This document shows positions 11,601 to 19,774 of a stretch of DNA of 64,000 nt, piece by piece. Source of the DNA: UBA6168 sp041752395 (GTDB lineage: Bacteria; Bacteroidota; Bacteroidia; Chitinophagales; Saprospiraceae); the NCBI GenBank assembly GCA_041752395.1, contig JBGSWN010000031.1, positions 28,366 to 92,365 of the forward strand. Reading direction: 5' to 3'. Position numbers and translations under genes: made by a program. Positions within the stretch are counted from its first letter, which is position 1, and each line of letters starts with the position of its first letter. The notes under the pieces were generated by a model. That model searched no databases, was not told where the DNA came from, and saw only the letters and a program-made list of their open reading frames with translations.

Positions 11601-13312
11601 AAAAAATCAACTCTAAGCCAAAGCCAGGTACAAAAACCAAAGGCGGTAAAAACGAGGTGGATGCCAAGGACGTAGAAGGTAAGCCAAGCCGAAAAGATAA
11701 AAAATCGAAAGATGCCCCACCTACCAAAGATGGCAAGGATGCGGTTGGCAAGGACGGAAATGGCAAGGACAAAAAAGCACCCGGCAAGGACGATAAGGCC
11801 AAAGAACATGAGCCATCTTTCGTGGAGCGGGCGCTCATTCGGCCACTGATGACGGTTCGTAAGTTGAAGGTTCGCTACACGGAAGACTATGGAACTGTAA
11901 TACCCGGTTATTTGCCACAGTCCAAACTTTTGGGCATGAACAAGTTCACCTCGCCGGGCTGGGATTTCATAGCAGGCAAGCAGCCGAACATCAACCCAGA
12001 TGACTACTACACAGACAAGGATTGGCTGCACAAAAACTGGCAGTGGATTACCCCAGACCTTGAGTACGCACTTCCAAAAAACGTGACCCAAAACTACGAG
12101 CAGGTCATTGATGGAAAATTGGACCTCGAACCTTTCTCCGATTTTCGGGTCACCATGGAAGCCAAACGCTCTAAAGGTAAGAACCACGTGGAGGAATTCC
12201 GGCGCTATGATGACCTTGGCGGTGATCCTGTACAGCAAGAGTTTAGGCACGCCAACACGACCGATTATGGGCAGTTCACGACAAGCTACTCTGCGCTGAA
12301 CACTTTGTTTATCAGTGGTGAAAAAGGGCTAAATGACCTGTTCCAAGAGTTTTCTGACAACAAACTCATCGTGGCGAATAGGTTGGGAACCGGCGTTCAC
12401 CAAAACCCTGACTCTTCTTATCTGGGTTACCCGAAAGGTTACGGGCCATTCAGCCAAAACGTATTGCTGCCATCGTTCATCGCCGCATACACTGGGCAGG
12501 ACGCCAATACCATTAAATTATCGAACAACTACGTGGGAGACGTTATCATCAAAACACTCCCCCGCCCCAACTGGCGCTTGACCTACAATGGTCTCTCGAA
12601 ACTGGGCAACCTGGCCGATATTTTCCAAAGCATTTCCATCACGCACGGCTATCAGGGCAAACTGGTGGTGAACAGCTTCGACACTGACCGCCAGTTCGAC
12701 CGAAACAACCTGACCAAGGTCAAGGAAACCACCTTGGACTACTACTCCCGCTTTGAAATCCCAGACATTCAAATTGACGAGCAGTTCAGCCCACTTTTGG
12801 GGATTGACGTTCGGCTTAAAAATGATATGTCCTTCAAGGCAGAATACAAAAACAGTCGGCTATTGCGGTTGGAGCTGATTGGCACCGGTCGTTTGCGAGA
12901 AACTAAAGCTTCTGAATACACGGGCGCTTTTGGCTATAAATTGAAGGATGCCAAAATCAGCTTCCTTTCTCCGAAGAAGAAAAAGAAGACCTCAAAAAAG
13001 GAGGATACTAAGAAGCCGAGCAACAACAGGCCAGGCCAGCGGGCCAGCCAAAGCACGCCCGGCGACATGGACTTCACGTTCGACCTCTCCATCCGGGACG
13101 ACGTGACGAATATCCGGGAACTGATAACCGGCCTCGTGGAGCCTGACCGAGGAAACAGGCGCATCACGATTGCCCCGGCCATCACGTACCAATTGAACAA
13201 CCAGCTGTCGCTGCGTTTCTTTTTTGATTATTCTAAAAACATCCCGTACACCTCGGCCGGGTACACCACCACCAATATCCGAAGTGGTGTGACGGTCAGG
13301 TTTACCCTGTGA
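5699..13312 (+). CDS. sprA: Type IX secretion system outer-membrane translocon SprA
   Basis: This is a giant protein of about 2,537 residues, the usual SprA size. SprA forms the very large outer-membrane barrel through which type IX cargo leaves the cell and is needed for gliding in gliding relatives. The start at 5699 (MKKRIILPGILMV) gives a clean signal peptide; in-frame TTG at 5684 and ATG at 5690 are possible alternatives. Family marks include TFGVDYSNTQNPSW, YIDDFEGSAQP, a DLDGD-type stretch, VEIWVNELRTFGLDERGG and a C-terminal barrel ending in an aromatic strand (VTVRFTL). About residues 1969-2040 are a Lys/Asp/Gly-rich low-complexity insert, and a second Lys-rich patch lies near 2425-2450. 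A strong terminator follows. It likely exports the surface proteins at both window edges. Confidence 0.96.
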   Translation: MKKRIILPGILMVIGLFALTTPMRGSSHFPENPYSPEYVLATHENSPAKLSSMLTSLLTVPQDTIPLEPRNGDFYTTPSSNPFDLKDPKEVKQTVEFDPVTNQYIITEKIGDDYFSPPTYMTFEEFMDYQTKKQEQDYFKELNGSGQRGVNGKLDPIGKIDVKNQLIERLFGGTKVDIQPKGNIDLTFGVDYSNTQNPSWTKRQQRRGGFDFDMDIQMNVEGSIGEKLKLSTNYNTKATFDFDNTMKLDYNTDAFGEDDIIKKIEAGNVSLPLKSTLIQGSQSLFGLKTELQFAKLRLALVASQQRSRQDDVTLKGGSQFQEYEVFADAYDENRHFLLTHYNRNNFENSLSDLPAIKTLFKIQKIQVWVTDTRGSTENIRDIVAIADIGETTRMTNNSAAMQPPAVPVYPDNKGQGLPDNYANPIYPALLANASSKQVERIVNVLKTPPFNFQQGRDFEKVTARLLSTSEYTFHPELGFISINLNIQPDQVVGVAFEYTYRDKLYQVGQMAEDVAQNTGISNSQDSTQIPNQNVLFVKMLKSTVQPVNLPTWDLMMKNVYNIGAYNVSQEDFKLDIFYDDPGQGSKRFLPSSNLAGIPLLRVFNLDQLNVQNDPQPDGVFDYVEGLTIQSRNGRVMFPVLEPFGSALRAKIADPSEALEEKKYVYDQLYRQTLFNAREFPELNRFTIKGTYKSSVSSEISLGAFNIPPGSVIVTAGGAPLVEGRDYEVDYSIGKVRILNDAILNSGTPIKVSFEDNTLFGFQTKSMIGMRADYEVNKHLTLGATYLRLFERPFTQKVNIGDDPINNRMFGLDVNYSNEVPWITKMVDKLPFISTKAPSNVTLSAETAAIKPGHARAINENSEADKGGVVYIDDFEGSAQPINVQSPFNGTNGWVMSSIPQNDMFPESGLRDNILAGVNRAHLSWFRMEPGSDIRGDGDSGNPYSQNIRQQEIFPNLSNQNSFGDNFTQILDIAYDPTRRGPYNYDTPGGTIFSKGLNTSNARLLEPETRWAGIMRQLTTNDFQTANIEYIEFWMMSPYLDKTGADAGNPDAANGDMDGYIYFNLGNISEDIMPDSRKFFENGLPGPNTTGRRAANTNWGRVPLTQQITTQFDTDPENRAAQDVGLDGLSDVAERVKFKPFLDAINNPTTGITDPDIRASIFNDPSNDDFVHFRYGEDFNNNTPLLERYDRFFGTEGNTPILQGEQTSPASTLLPDGEDLDGDRTLNETEGYFQYRVPIKYDGGKGIDLDNPFITDVTTGENGRVWYRFRVPLDVPASDPNFAKVGGIEDFRSIRFMRMYFKDFKAPVQFRFATLDLQRNQWRRYKQDIGEACISADPDDFQGQTVFELNKVNIEENSQRQPFNYVLPPGITREQALGVNLQAFQNEQALTMKVCNLADGDARGMFKNLNLDMRYYSKLKMFVHAEPTDCGMGPEPLDNEDLRVFVRFGSDFKNNFYEYEIPLTLSDPDDPTPKNDSKYQRVVWPKDNDISIVFDQLKTLKLNRNASSTSAGQIYSDEIDRDNGLGKARISIKGAPNLGNIKALMIGIRNAKEGDECDPSDTKSVEIWVNELRTFGLDERGGVAATARADIQLADLGTLSLSGKASSIGFGALDQKLLERSREQITQYDIATQVALDKFLPSGFGLKLPFYFQYSSEVHNPQFDPYDLDIEVSDKKKLVSDPAAYKKLVQTATKIKSYNFTNVRWEDPNSNGKKMPWSLSNFSFTYGFEETSRRDPIIESDVLTRNRGAIDYTYQRNVKYIEPFKKLIKKDKYLKFIKEINFNLLPNSFSVSTDLDRRFNKTKYRFSGDNPLYNTYFNKQFLWTRRYDLAWDFTKNLKFKFNADNTGVVDEPEENEMIRRNQLSSSDPEYISNIKDYRREAIFKNMRDFGRTKSYKHQYSLTYNVPLKAFPFMDWTSLKLSYDADYSWDAASLATNAQALGNVITNGQRRQVEGDLDFEKLYNYSKYLKKINSKPKPGTKTKGGKNEVDAKDVEGKPSRKDKKSKDAPPTKDGKDAVGKDGNGKDKKAPGKDDKAKEHEPSFVERALIRPLMTVRKLKVRYTEDYGTVIPGYLPQSKLLGMNKFTSPGWDFIAGKQPNINPDDYYTDKDWLHKNWQWITPDLEYALPKNVTQNYEQVIDGKLDLEPFSDFRVTMEAKRSKGKNHVEEFRRYDDLGGDPVQQEFRHANTTDYGQFTTSYSALNTLFISGEKGLNDLFQEFSDNKLIVANRLGTGVHQNPDSSYLGYPKGYGPFSQNVLLPSFIAAYTGQDANTIKLSNNYVGDVIIKTLPRPNWRLTYNGLSKLGNLADIFQSISITHGYQGKLVVNSFDTDRQFDRNNLTKVKETTLDYYSRFEIPDIQIDEQFSPLLGIDVRLKNDMSFKAEYKNSRLLRLELIGTGRLRETKASEYTGAFGYKLKDAKISFLSPKKKKKTSKKEDTKKPSNNRPGQRASQSTPGDMDFTFDLSIRDDVTNIRELITGLVEPDRGNRRITIAPAITYQLNNQLSLRFFFDYSKNIPYTSAGYTTTNIRSGVTVRFTL

Positions 13313-13334
13313 CATAGGTTACAATAGCAGCATG

Positions 13335-13370
13335 AAAAGCCCCGAAACCAAATTTCGGGGCTTTTCTTTT
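13335..13370 (+). terminator. Rho-independent terminator of sprA
   Basis: The stem aaaagccccgaaa / tttcggggctttt has a 5-base loop and is followed by tcttttt. It lies about 22 bases after the sprA stop. Confidence 0.9.
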
Positions 13371-13433
13371 TGGTGAAATAGCGCAATTTTGCGCAGCACC
13401 TGAAATCCAGAACAAATTCAGGTCGCAAAATGC

Positions 13434-13441
13434 TATCTTTG
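13434..13441 (+). promoter_or_regulatory. Bacteroidota -7 box for moaA
   Basis: TATCTTTG fits TAnnTTTG and lies 37 bases before the GTG start of moaA, downstream of the sprA terminator. Confidence 0.6.
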
Positions 13442-13478
13442 GCTGCGCCAAAAACACCAAAAATACAAATCTGAATAA

Positions 13479-14468
13479 GTGCTCAAAGACAATCACCACC
13501 GCCCGGTAAATTACTTGCGCCTCGCAGTGACCGACCGTTGCAACCTTCGCTGCTTCTACTGTATGCCGGAGGAAGGCATCGAGTATATGCCCAAAGCGGA
13601 GTTGATGAGCTACGAGGAAATGGTGCGAATCGTGCGGATGCTGGTCAGTTTGGGCATCCAAAAACTGCGCATCACGGGCGGTGAGCCTTTCATCCGGCGA
13701 GACATGATGGATTTTTTGGGGGAAATGAGCAGGATGGATGGGCTGCAGGAAGTCAACATCACCACAAACGGTGTCGTGACCGCCCCACTCGTGCCAGCGC
13801 TAAAAAAACTGGGCATCCGCTCCGTCAACCTCAGCCTGGATACACTCGATCGGCAGCTTTTTCATGAAATCACCCGACGTGACGACTTCGATAAGGTGAT
13901 GAAAACCTTTGACGCTTTGCTCTCACACGGCATTTCCACCAAAATAAATGCGGTGATGATGGAGGGCAAAAATGACAACGACCTCCTTCCTCTGGCCATG
14001 CTCACGAAAGACCATCCCGTTGGTGTTCGTTACATCGAGGAGATGCCGTTCAACGGCGGCGAGGCGCATTACGACCAGCTTTGGTGGAGCCACCGCCGCA
14101 TCCTTGAAACACTGAAAAGCCATTTTCCGAATTTGGAAAAAATACCCGACCCACCCTCCTCAACTTCCTACAATTACCGGATACCGGGGCATCGGGGCAC
14201 GGTGGGCATCATCGCTGCCTACAGTCGCACGTTTTGTGGCACCTGCAACCGGATCCGCCTCACGCCGCAGGGACTGATGAAAACCTGCCTGTACGACGAC
14301 GGCGTTTTCAACATTAAAAACCTGCTTCGTGCTGGCGCAACAGACGAGCAGCTCGGCCAAGCGGTACTGGATGCCCTCGGCAATCGGGCCAAAGATGGCT
14401 TCGAGGCGGAAGGGCGTCGGCGCTTTGGGTTGCCAGTTTCGGAGAGCATGGCGACCATTGGCGGGTGA
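13479..14468 (+). CDS. moaA: GTP 3',8-cyclase MoaA (molybdenum cofactor biosynthesis)
   Basis: The protein is a radical-SAM enzyme of 329 residues that, with MoaC, converts GTP to cyclic pyranopterin phosphate, the first step of molybdenum cofactor synthesis. The N-terminal cluster ligands are C21, C25 and C28 (CNLRCFYC), and the SAM-binding GGEP motif reads RITGGEPFIRRD. The C-terminal cluster ligands are C253, C256 and C270 (CGTCNRIRLTPQG...C). The chain ends in Gly-Gly, as functional MoaA does. GTG at 13479 is the chosen start because the RPVNYLRLAVTDRCN block follows at normal distance. No other Mo-cofactor gene is in the window. Confidence 0.96.
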   Translation: MLKDNHHRPVNYLRLAVTDRCNLRCFYCMPEEGIEYMPKAELMSYEEMVRIVRMLVSLGIQKLRITGGEPFIRRDMMDFLGEMSRMDGLQEVNITTNGVVTAPLVPALKKLGIRSVNLSLDTLDRQLFHEITRRDDFDKVMKTFDALLSHGISTKINAVMMEGKNDNDLLPLAMLTKDHPVGVRYIEEMPFNGGEAHYDQLWWSHRRILETLKSHFPNLEKIPDPPSSTSYNYRIPGHRGTVGIIAAYSRTFCGTCNRIRLTPQGLMKTCLYDDGVFNIKNLLRAGATDEQLGQAVLDALGNRAKDGFEAEGRRRFGLPVSESMATIGG

Positions 14469-14515
14469 GAGCGTGAGCGGGTGAGCGGGTGAGAGCGTGA
14501 GAAGAGTGAGAGGGT
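14465..14515. repeat. Short tandem repeat, gtgag-based
   Basis: Six gtgag words spaced mostly 8 bp apart begin at the moaA stop. The same word recurs upstream of parA at 48226. Confidence 0.8.
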
Positions 14516-14588
14516 TGAAGTTGGATATTGAAATTATTTTAGATTTCGACTTTAACCTAAGTCATTCATTTTCAATGACTTGCGCCTC

Positions 14589-14609
14589 GTAAATCGTAAA
14601 TCGTAAATC
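14589..14609. repeat. Short tandem repeat, gtaaatc x3
   Basis: Three perfect 7-bp units lie 32 bases before the coaX start. The reverse-complement unit is repeated upstream of glyS at 24460. Confidence 0.85.
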
Positions 14610-14641
14610 TACCTACCATCAATCATTTACCGTTAAACAAG

Positions 14642-15382
14642 TTGAACCTCGCAATTGACATCGGGAATACCCGCACCAAACTTGCTGTATTTGACGGCGA
14701 CACACTGCTTCGCAAAGAAATCTGGGAAGAACTGACAGTGGCGAAGCTAAAACAGTTGGCATACAACCAAAAGCTCGAAAAAATCATCCTTTCCAGTGTT
14801 TCCAGGCAGTCGGAGGAGGTGATGGCCTTTTTGAAAAGCCATGCTACCTTTCTTGAACTGTTACCAGGGACACCGCTTCCGATTCGCATCCAATATAAAA
14901 CGCCGGAGACGCTTGGCAAGGATCGGATAGCTGCGGCAGCTGGCGCTGGCCATTTGTTTCCAAAAGAAAATTGCCTCGTGATTGATGCGGGCACTTGCAT
15001 CACCCTTGACCTGTTGAATGCCGAGGGGATTTTCCTCGGCGGCAATATTTCGCCGGGCATCGAAATGCGATTGAAGGCCATGCACCATTTCACAGCAAGG
15101 CTTCCGCTGGTAAAAAGCACCCTGGAACTGCCCGACGAATTGGGCGACAGCACCGAAAATGCGATCAGAAACGGCGCAGAATTGGGTGCTTTGTTGGAAG
15201 TTGAGGGCTTTATTCGGGCTTGTAGGAAGAAATATCGGCCACTTCGGGTTGTTTTAACGGGAGGTGACGCTGATTTTTTTGTTAAACACACCAAAACCAA
15301 GATATTTGCGCACCAAAATTTAGTCCTGTTGGGATTGAATCAAATTTTACAACATAATGTCAAACTTTCAGAAGGATTTTAG
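14642..15382 (+). CDS. coaX: Type III pantothenate kinase
   Basis: This is a 246-residue ASKHA-fold kinase that phosphorylates pantothenate, the first step of CoA synthesis. Type III enzymes are feedback-resistant and need a monovalent cation. Phosphate motif 1 is IDIGNTRTK (residues 4-12). PETLGKDRIAAAAGA and the conserved IDAGTCITLDLL and GGNISPG blocks follow. The start is TTG at 14642, giving MNLAIDIGNT as expected for the family. The 3' end overlaps the next gene by 26 bases, so the two are translationally linked. Pantoate-beta-alanine ligase (panC) is elsewhere in the window at 30977-31828. Confidence 0.95.
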   Translation: MNLAIDIGNTRTKLAVFDGDTLLRKEIWEELTVAKLKQLAYNQKLEKIILSSVSRQSEEVMAFLKSHATFLELLPGTPLPIRIQYKTPETLGKDRIAAAAGAGHLFPKENCLVIDAGTCITLDLLNAEGIFLGGNISPGIEMRLKAMHHFTARLPLVKSTLELPDELGDSTENAIRNGAELGALLEVEGFIRACRKKYRPLRVVLTGGDADFFVKHTKTKIFAHQNLVLLGLNQILQHNVKLSEGF

Positions 15383-16685
15383 AGGTTGTTTGAACACGCT
15401 GTTTTTCTTGTTATTTGCCACTGCCGTATTTGCGCAGCCGAAAGAAAACTCGCCTTACACCCGTATCGGATTAGGAGAAAATATTTACAACTCGCTTTCG
15501 TCCTCCGGTTTTGGAGGGCTGTCGGCGGCTTATTACGACCCACTCCACATCAATTTACAAAACCCTGCCGCCTACGGTTGGCTCAGCACGGCTACTTTTG
15601 AGGCAGGTTTTTATGCCAAACACTCCAATCTTACGCTGGGAAGTGAATCATCCGAGAACTGGTCTGGCAACTTGAGTCATATCGCTTTGGCTTTCCCAAT
15701 GCACAATACCCTCAACGATGTGCTGTCCAAAAAACAGCGCAACCTGCACTGGGGCATGAGCTTCGCATTGTTGCCAAACTCAACCGTTGGATACGACATC
15801 CAAACCACTGCAATCAATGCTAACCAAGACACCACTGGCAATATTTACCAAGGTTCTGGCGGCACCAATAAATTCCTCTGGGGCAATGCCGTGCGCTACA
15901 AGAATTTTTCAGCGGGAGCGAATATCGGGTTCATGTTCGGGCAGTTGGAAAGCACCAGAGAGCTTGATTACCTGAACTTGGACAATTCTTACCGAGATGT
16001 TTTCGAAGACAATATCAGTGTCCGTGGCTTCATCTGGACGCTCGGCGCACAGCAGCAAATCATGCTGGAACCTAATAAAAAAGACCAAGAAACCTACACG
16101 GGAAAGTCTTTAATCGTTGGTGCCTACGGCAATTCAGCCACCAATTTTGATACCCGGAGCACTTTCCTGAGGTCGAGGTACAACCCGAGTATATTACACC
16201 GGGATACATTGGCTTTTGAGGAAGACCAAGAAGGAGCTGGCAGGCTGCCCGCTGAAATCACCCTTGGCGTGATGTACCAAAACCCTGGCAAATTCCGCTT
16301 GGGCGCTGAATATTATTTTGGCAAATGGAGCAAATACGAGAATGACGCCAAGCCAGATGCCCTTTTTGACAGCCGCCGGATAGCCGTTGGGGCAGAATTT
16401 ATCCCCGATATTTCCTCGTACAACAATTACCTGAAGCGGGTGCGCTACCGTGCTGGTTTTTACCACAGAACCGACCCTCGCCTCAATGACCTTAAGCAAT
16501 ATGCGCTGACCGTGGGTTTTGGGTTGCCCGTCATTTTGCCAAGGCAACAGACTTCGTTTGTTAACTTGGCCTTTGAGTTTGGGAAGTACGACACGGCCAA
16601 TGCCATCAAGGAGAATTTTGTGAAAATGTCACTTGGATTCACTCTAAATGACAGCAGTTGGTTCTTCAAGCGCAAATTTGGATAA
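15357..16685 (+). CDS. Predicted outer-membrane beta-barrel protein
   Basis: The protein has 442 residues with an N-terminal signal peptide (hydrophobic LNTLFFLLFATAVFAQ, cleavage after AQ). The mature part has alternating hydrophobic strands and an NPAAYG motif, as in FadL/OmpP1-like barrels, and ends in FFKRKFG. It resembles the conserved putative membrane protein that follows coaX in many Bacteroidota; substrate and role are unknown. The ATG at 15357 lies inside coaX, 26 bases before its stop, so the pair is probably one operon. Assignment as a barrel is by strand pattern only. Confidence 0.8.
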   Translation: MSNFQKDFRGCLNTLFFLLFATAVFAQPKENSPYTRIGLGENIYNSLSSSGFGGLSAAYYDPLHINLQNPAAYGWLSTATFEAGFYAKHSNLTLGSESSENWSGNLSHIALAFPMHNTLNDVLSKKQRNLHWGMSFALLPNSTVGYDIQTTAINANQDTTGNIYQGSGGTNKFLWGNAVRYKNFSAGANIGFMFGQLESTRELDYLNLDNSYRDVFEDNISVRGFIWTLGAQQQIMLEPNKKDQETYTGKSLIVGAYGNSATNFDTRSTFLRSRYNPSILHRDTLAFEEDQEGAGRLPAEITLGVMYQNPGKFRLGAEYYFGKWSKYENDAKPDALFDSRRIAVGAEFIPDISSYNNYLKRVRYRAGFYHRTDPRLNDLKQYALTVGFGLPVILPRQQTSFVNLAFEFGKYDTANAIKENFVKMSLGFTLNDSSWFFKRKFG

Positions 16686-16804
16686 AATCTGCCGAGCAGT
16701 TTTCAGCGTCCATTTGATGGTGATTTTGCGAAGCAAAAAAATACCAAAAAGAGAACTGGCTGCAAGCATTCAATTATACAAAACTTAAACGTAAACATCT
16801 GATT

Positions 16805-18190
16805 ATGAAGAATTTAGTAAAGCTTTTTGTTGTTGTTCTTGTTGCAGGTTCCTGGATGTCACCTGCGTTTGGCCAATGCGAGACTTGGCTTAAATCGCCC
16901 CAGAAAGATGCACTGGAAGAAGCACACGTGCTTTACCGCCAGTTCATGAAAACGGACGAGTACGAAAAAGCATTTCCGTACTGGGAAAAAGCATACAAAG
17001 GCGCACCTGCTGCCGATGGCCAGCGTTCCATGCACTACACGGACGGTCGCAAAATCTACCTTGAAAAGTTCAAGAAGGAGACGGATGAGGCCAAGAAAAA
17101 AGAATATGCCGCCATGGCACTTCGCTTGTTCGACGAGCAGGGCCAATGCTACCCAGACGAAAAAGCCACCGCTTTGGGCTTGAAGGCTTACGAGATGTTT
17201 TACACCATCAATTCGCCCTACCCCGACACAAAGAAAGCCTGTGATGAAGCGATTAAAGCTGGTGGCGACAAGACAAGCTATGTGGTCTTTCAGCCTTATT
17301 CCTCCATCGCTGTTTGGCAGTTCCAGAACAAGCAAATGACTGCGGAAGAGGCACGTAACGTTTACACCAAACTGAATGAAATAGCTGACTACGGCATCGC
17401 CAACAATGCAAAACTCTCTGATGCATTCAAGCAGGCTAAGGAGGCAATGAACGCCAGCTTTTTGTCAATTGAAAACGAGATTTTCGATTGCAATTTCTTC
17501 AAAAGCAAACTGGAGCCTGACTACCGTGCACACCCAGATGACACAGAGGTTATCAAGTTTGTTTACAACAAGTTGAAACAGCAAGGGTGTTTGGACGAAG
17601 ACCCACTCGTAGCTGAGTTGAAGGGACGTTACGAGACCATCATAGCCGCTGAAAACGAAGCGAAAATGGCCGCCTATTACGAAGAAAATCCAGGCGACTA
17701 CGGTATTTCCCTTTTCAAGGAAGGCAAATACAACGAGGCCTTGGCTAAGTTTGAAGCAGGTATCAGCAAGGAAAAAGCAGGCGCCGGCGACAATGAGAAG
17801 CTTGCCAACTACTATTTCTACATGGCCTCCATCGAGTTCCGCCAACTGAACCGCTACTCCGCTGCCCGTGAAGATGCCCGCATGGCCGCCAAGTACAAGC
17901 CAGGATGGGGCCAACCCTACATGCTCATCGGTGACATGTACGCCTCCACCAGCAATTCTTGCGGCAACGATGCCTTCGATGCTGCCCTGGCAGTGTTGGC
18001 TGCCATTGACAAATATGCTTACGCAAAATCCATTGACGGAGACGTAGCAGGCGAGGCAAACAGCAAGATTGGCCGATACAGTGCCTACTACCCCAGCAAA
18101 GAGGAAGCGTTTATGCGCAAGTACACGGAGGGCTCCTCGATGACCGTTCCTTGCTGGATTGGAGAGACCGTAAGACTGAGGTTGAAATAA
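16805..18190 (+). CDS. Secreted TPR-type protein (paralogue of the next gene)
   Basis: The protein has 461 residues with a signal peptide (MKNLVKLFVVVLVAG...AFGQ). The mature chain is helical and TPR-like: the EALAKFEAG and NRYSAAREDARMAAKYKPGWGQPY segments are typical TPR helices. The C-terminal 120 residues match the following gene closely in GWG.PY...G.MYAS..., AID...AKS.D, Y.PSKEE and VPCWI. Paired cysteines suggest a periplasmic or surface location. It follows the coaX-barrel pair, and related TPR proteins occupy this place in other Bacteroidota as far as I recall. No enzymatic motif is visible. A terminator lies behind it. Confidence 0.8.
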   Translation: MKNLVKLFVVVLVAGSWMSPAFGQCETWLKSPQKDALEEAHVLYRQFMKTDEYEKAFPYWEKAYKGAPAADGQRSMHYTDGRKIYLEKFKKETDEAKKKEYAAMALRLFDEQGQCYPDEKATALGLKAYEMFYTINSPYPDTKKACDEAIKAGGDKTSYVVFQPYSSIAVWQFQNKQMTAEEARNVYTKLNEIADYGIANNAKLSDAFKQAKEAMNASFLSIENEIFDCNFFKSKLEPDYRAHPDDTEVIKFVYNKLKQQGCLDEDPLVAELKGRYETIIAAENEAKMAAYYEENPGDYGISLFKEGKYNEALAKFEAGISKEKAGAGDNEKLANYYFYMASIEFRQLNRYSAAREDARMAAKYKPGWGQPYMLIGDMYASTSNSCGNDAFDAALAVLAAIDKYAYAKSIDGDVAGEANSKIGRYSAYYPSKEEAFMRKYTEGSSMTVPCWIGETVRLRLK

Positions 18191-18224
18191 ACGCCAAAGT
18201 TTCCATAGGAAATGAACATTTCCG

Positions 18225-18260
18225 AAGCCCCGTTTTTTTGAAAAGAACGGGGCTTTTTTG
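18225..18260 (+). terminator. Rho-independent terminator between the TPR paralogues
   Basis: The stem aagccccgtt / aacggggctt is followed by a T-run. It separates the two paralogues into different transcripts. Confidence 0.85.
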
Positions 18261-18311
18261 TTGTTTTGTGAATTATTCACTCAAAGCAAAAAAGCTCAAA
18301 ATTCAACACTG

Positions 18312-19715
18312 ATGATGACTAGACTATTTTCCGCACTGTTCTTTTTGGCCATGCTGGCAGGCTGCACGCCTAAAACGCCAAAGGCCACCACCGAAACTCC
18401 CACCAAGCCGGTGAAAGACCCGAACAAACCCTGCAAAACCTTTGACGACTCGCAATACCCTGACAAGACGCTCGAAGAGTTTGTGCTTTACAAGGATTTC
18501 CTGAAAGCCAACGACTGGACTGGCGCCTGGGAAAAATGGCAGTACGTTTATAAAAATGCGCCCAATGCCGATGGCAACCGCTCCACGGTTTACACCGATG
18601 GCATCAAGTTTTATGAGCATTTCATGGAAATGGACTCCACCAAAAAAGAGGAGTACATCACCGAGATTTTCAAAATCTACGATGCGATGGAGAAGTGCAT
18701 GGGCGACGGCGGCCATGTCACGGGCCTCAAGGCGTTCGACTATTTTTTCAAATACCCGACCCGCATTTCGAAAGAAGAGCTGTACAAGCTTTTCAAAAAA
18801 TCCATCGAACTGGACGGCGGCAAGCCCCGCTATTTCATCCTGAACCCGTTCACATCTACCTTGGTTGACTTGGCACAGGAGGAAAAAGTACCAACGGCCG
18901 AGGCGCAGCAATACAACCAAATCATTCGGGATGCCATCGCAAAAGGACTGGCCGAGTGCAAGGGCAAGGACTGCGAGAACTGGCAAATCATCGCCGAATA
19001 TGCCCCTGCCCGATTGGAGGCGCTGGAATCCATCGAAGATTTTTACCCATGCAGCTACTACAGTGACAAGTACTACCCACAGTTTCAGGCCAACCCAAAG
19101 GACTGCGAAATCATCATCAACACCTACAGCCGCATGAAATGGGGCAAATGCGACGACAACGACCCCAAGTTGAAAGCGGTTAACGATGCCTACCTCGCCA
19201 ATTGTAAAAAGCCGGACGACGACGCACCTACTTGCAACGAGCTTTTGCGGAGCGGCAAATACCGGGACGCCGTGAAATGCTTGGAGGATGCCATCCCGAA
19301 CATCAGCAACAACAGCGACAAGGCGAAGTACAATTACCTGATTGCCCAGATTTACTTTGCCTACCTGAAGAACTACCCAAAAGCTCGGCAGTATGCCCGT
19401 GAAGCATCCCGCCAGCGGCCAGGTTGGGGCGACCCCTACATCCTCGTTGGCTTGATGTATGCATCAAGTGGCCCAATCTGCGGGCCGGGCCGGGGCTGGG
19501 ACAGTCAGATTGTCGTTTGGGCAGCCATTGACGAGTGGCAGCGGGCCAAGTCCGTGGACTCAAGCGTGAGCGGCAAAGCCAACGGCTACATCAACCAGTA
19601 CAGCCAGTACATGCCCTCGAAAGAGGAGCTTTTTCAGCGCTTGAAAAAAGAGGGCGACTCGTATTTCGTGCCTTGCTGGATTCAGACGACGACGACGATT
19701 CGGGCGAAGCCGTGA
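18312..19715 (+). CDS. TPR-type lipoprotein (paralogue of the preceding gene)
   Basis: The protein has about 467 residues. ATG at 18312 (or 18315) was chosen over an in-frame start at 18258 because it gives a proper lipoprotein signal, MMTRLFSALFFLAMLAGC, with the lipobox Cys encoded at 18363. A Pro/Thr/Lys-rich linker follows, then the same helical architecture as the upstream protein, with shared blocks such as N.DGNRS..YTDG.KFY, GLKAFDYFF and a C-terminal PSKEELF...VPCWIQ. The pair arose by duplication; one copy became a lipoprotein and the other stayed soluble and secreted. Function is unknown. Confidence 0.82.
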   Translation: MMTRLFSALFFLAMLAGCTPKTPKATTETPTKPVKDPNKPCKTFDDSQYPDKTLEEFVLYKDFLKANDWTGAWEKWQYVYKNAPNADGNRSTVYTDGIKFYEHFMEMDSTKKEEYITEIFKIYDAMEKCMGDGGHVTGLKAFDYFFKYPTRISKEELYKLFKKSIELDGGKPRYFILNPFTSTLVDLAQEEKVPTAEAQQYNQIIRDAIAKGLAECKGKDCENWQIIAEYAPARLEALESIEDFYPCSYYSDKYYPQFQANPKDCEIIINTYSRMKWGKCDDNDPKLKAVNDAYLANCKKPDDDAPTCNELLRSGKYRDAVKCLEDAIPNISNNSDKAKYNYLIAQIYFAYLKNYPKARQYAREASRQRPGWGDPYILVGLMYASSGPICGPGRGWDSQIVVWAAIDEWQRAKSVDSSVSGKANGYINQYSQYMPSKEELFQRLKKEGDSYFVPCWIQTTTTIRAKP

Positions 19716-19737
19716 TAGGCGATTTGCCCTTATAAAC

Positions 19738-19774
19738 AAAGGTGACACCTTTTAAAAAGGTGTCACCTTTTTTC
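19738..19774 (+). terminator. Rho-independent terminator of the TPR lipoprotein gene
   Basis: The stem aaaggtgacacctttt / aaaaggtgtcaccttt is followed by T's. Confidence 0.85.
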
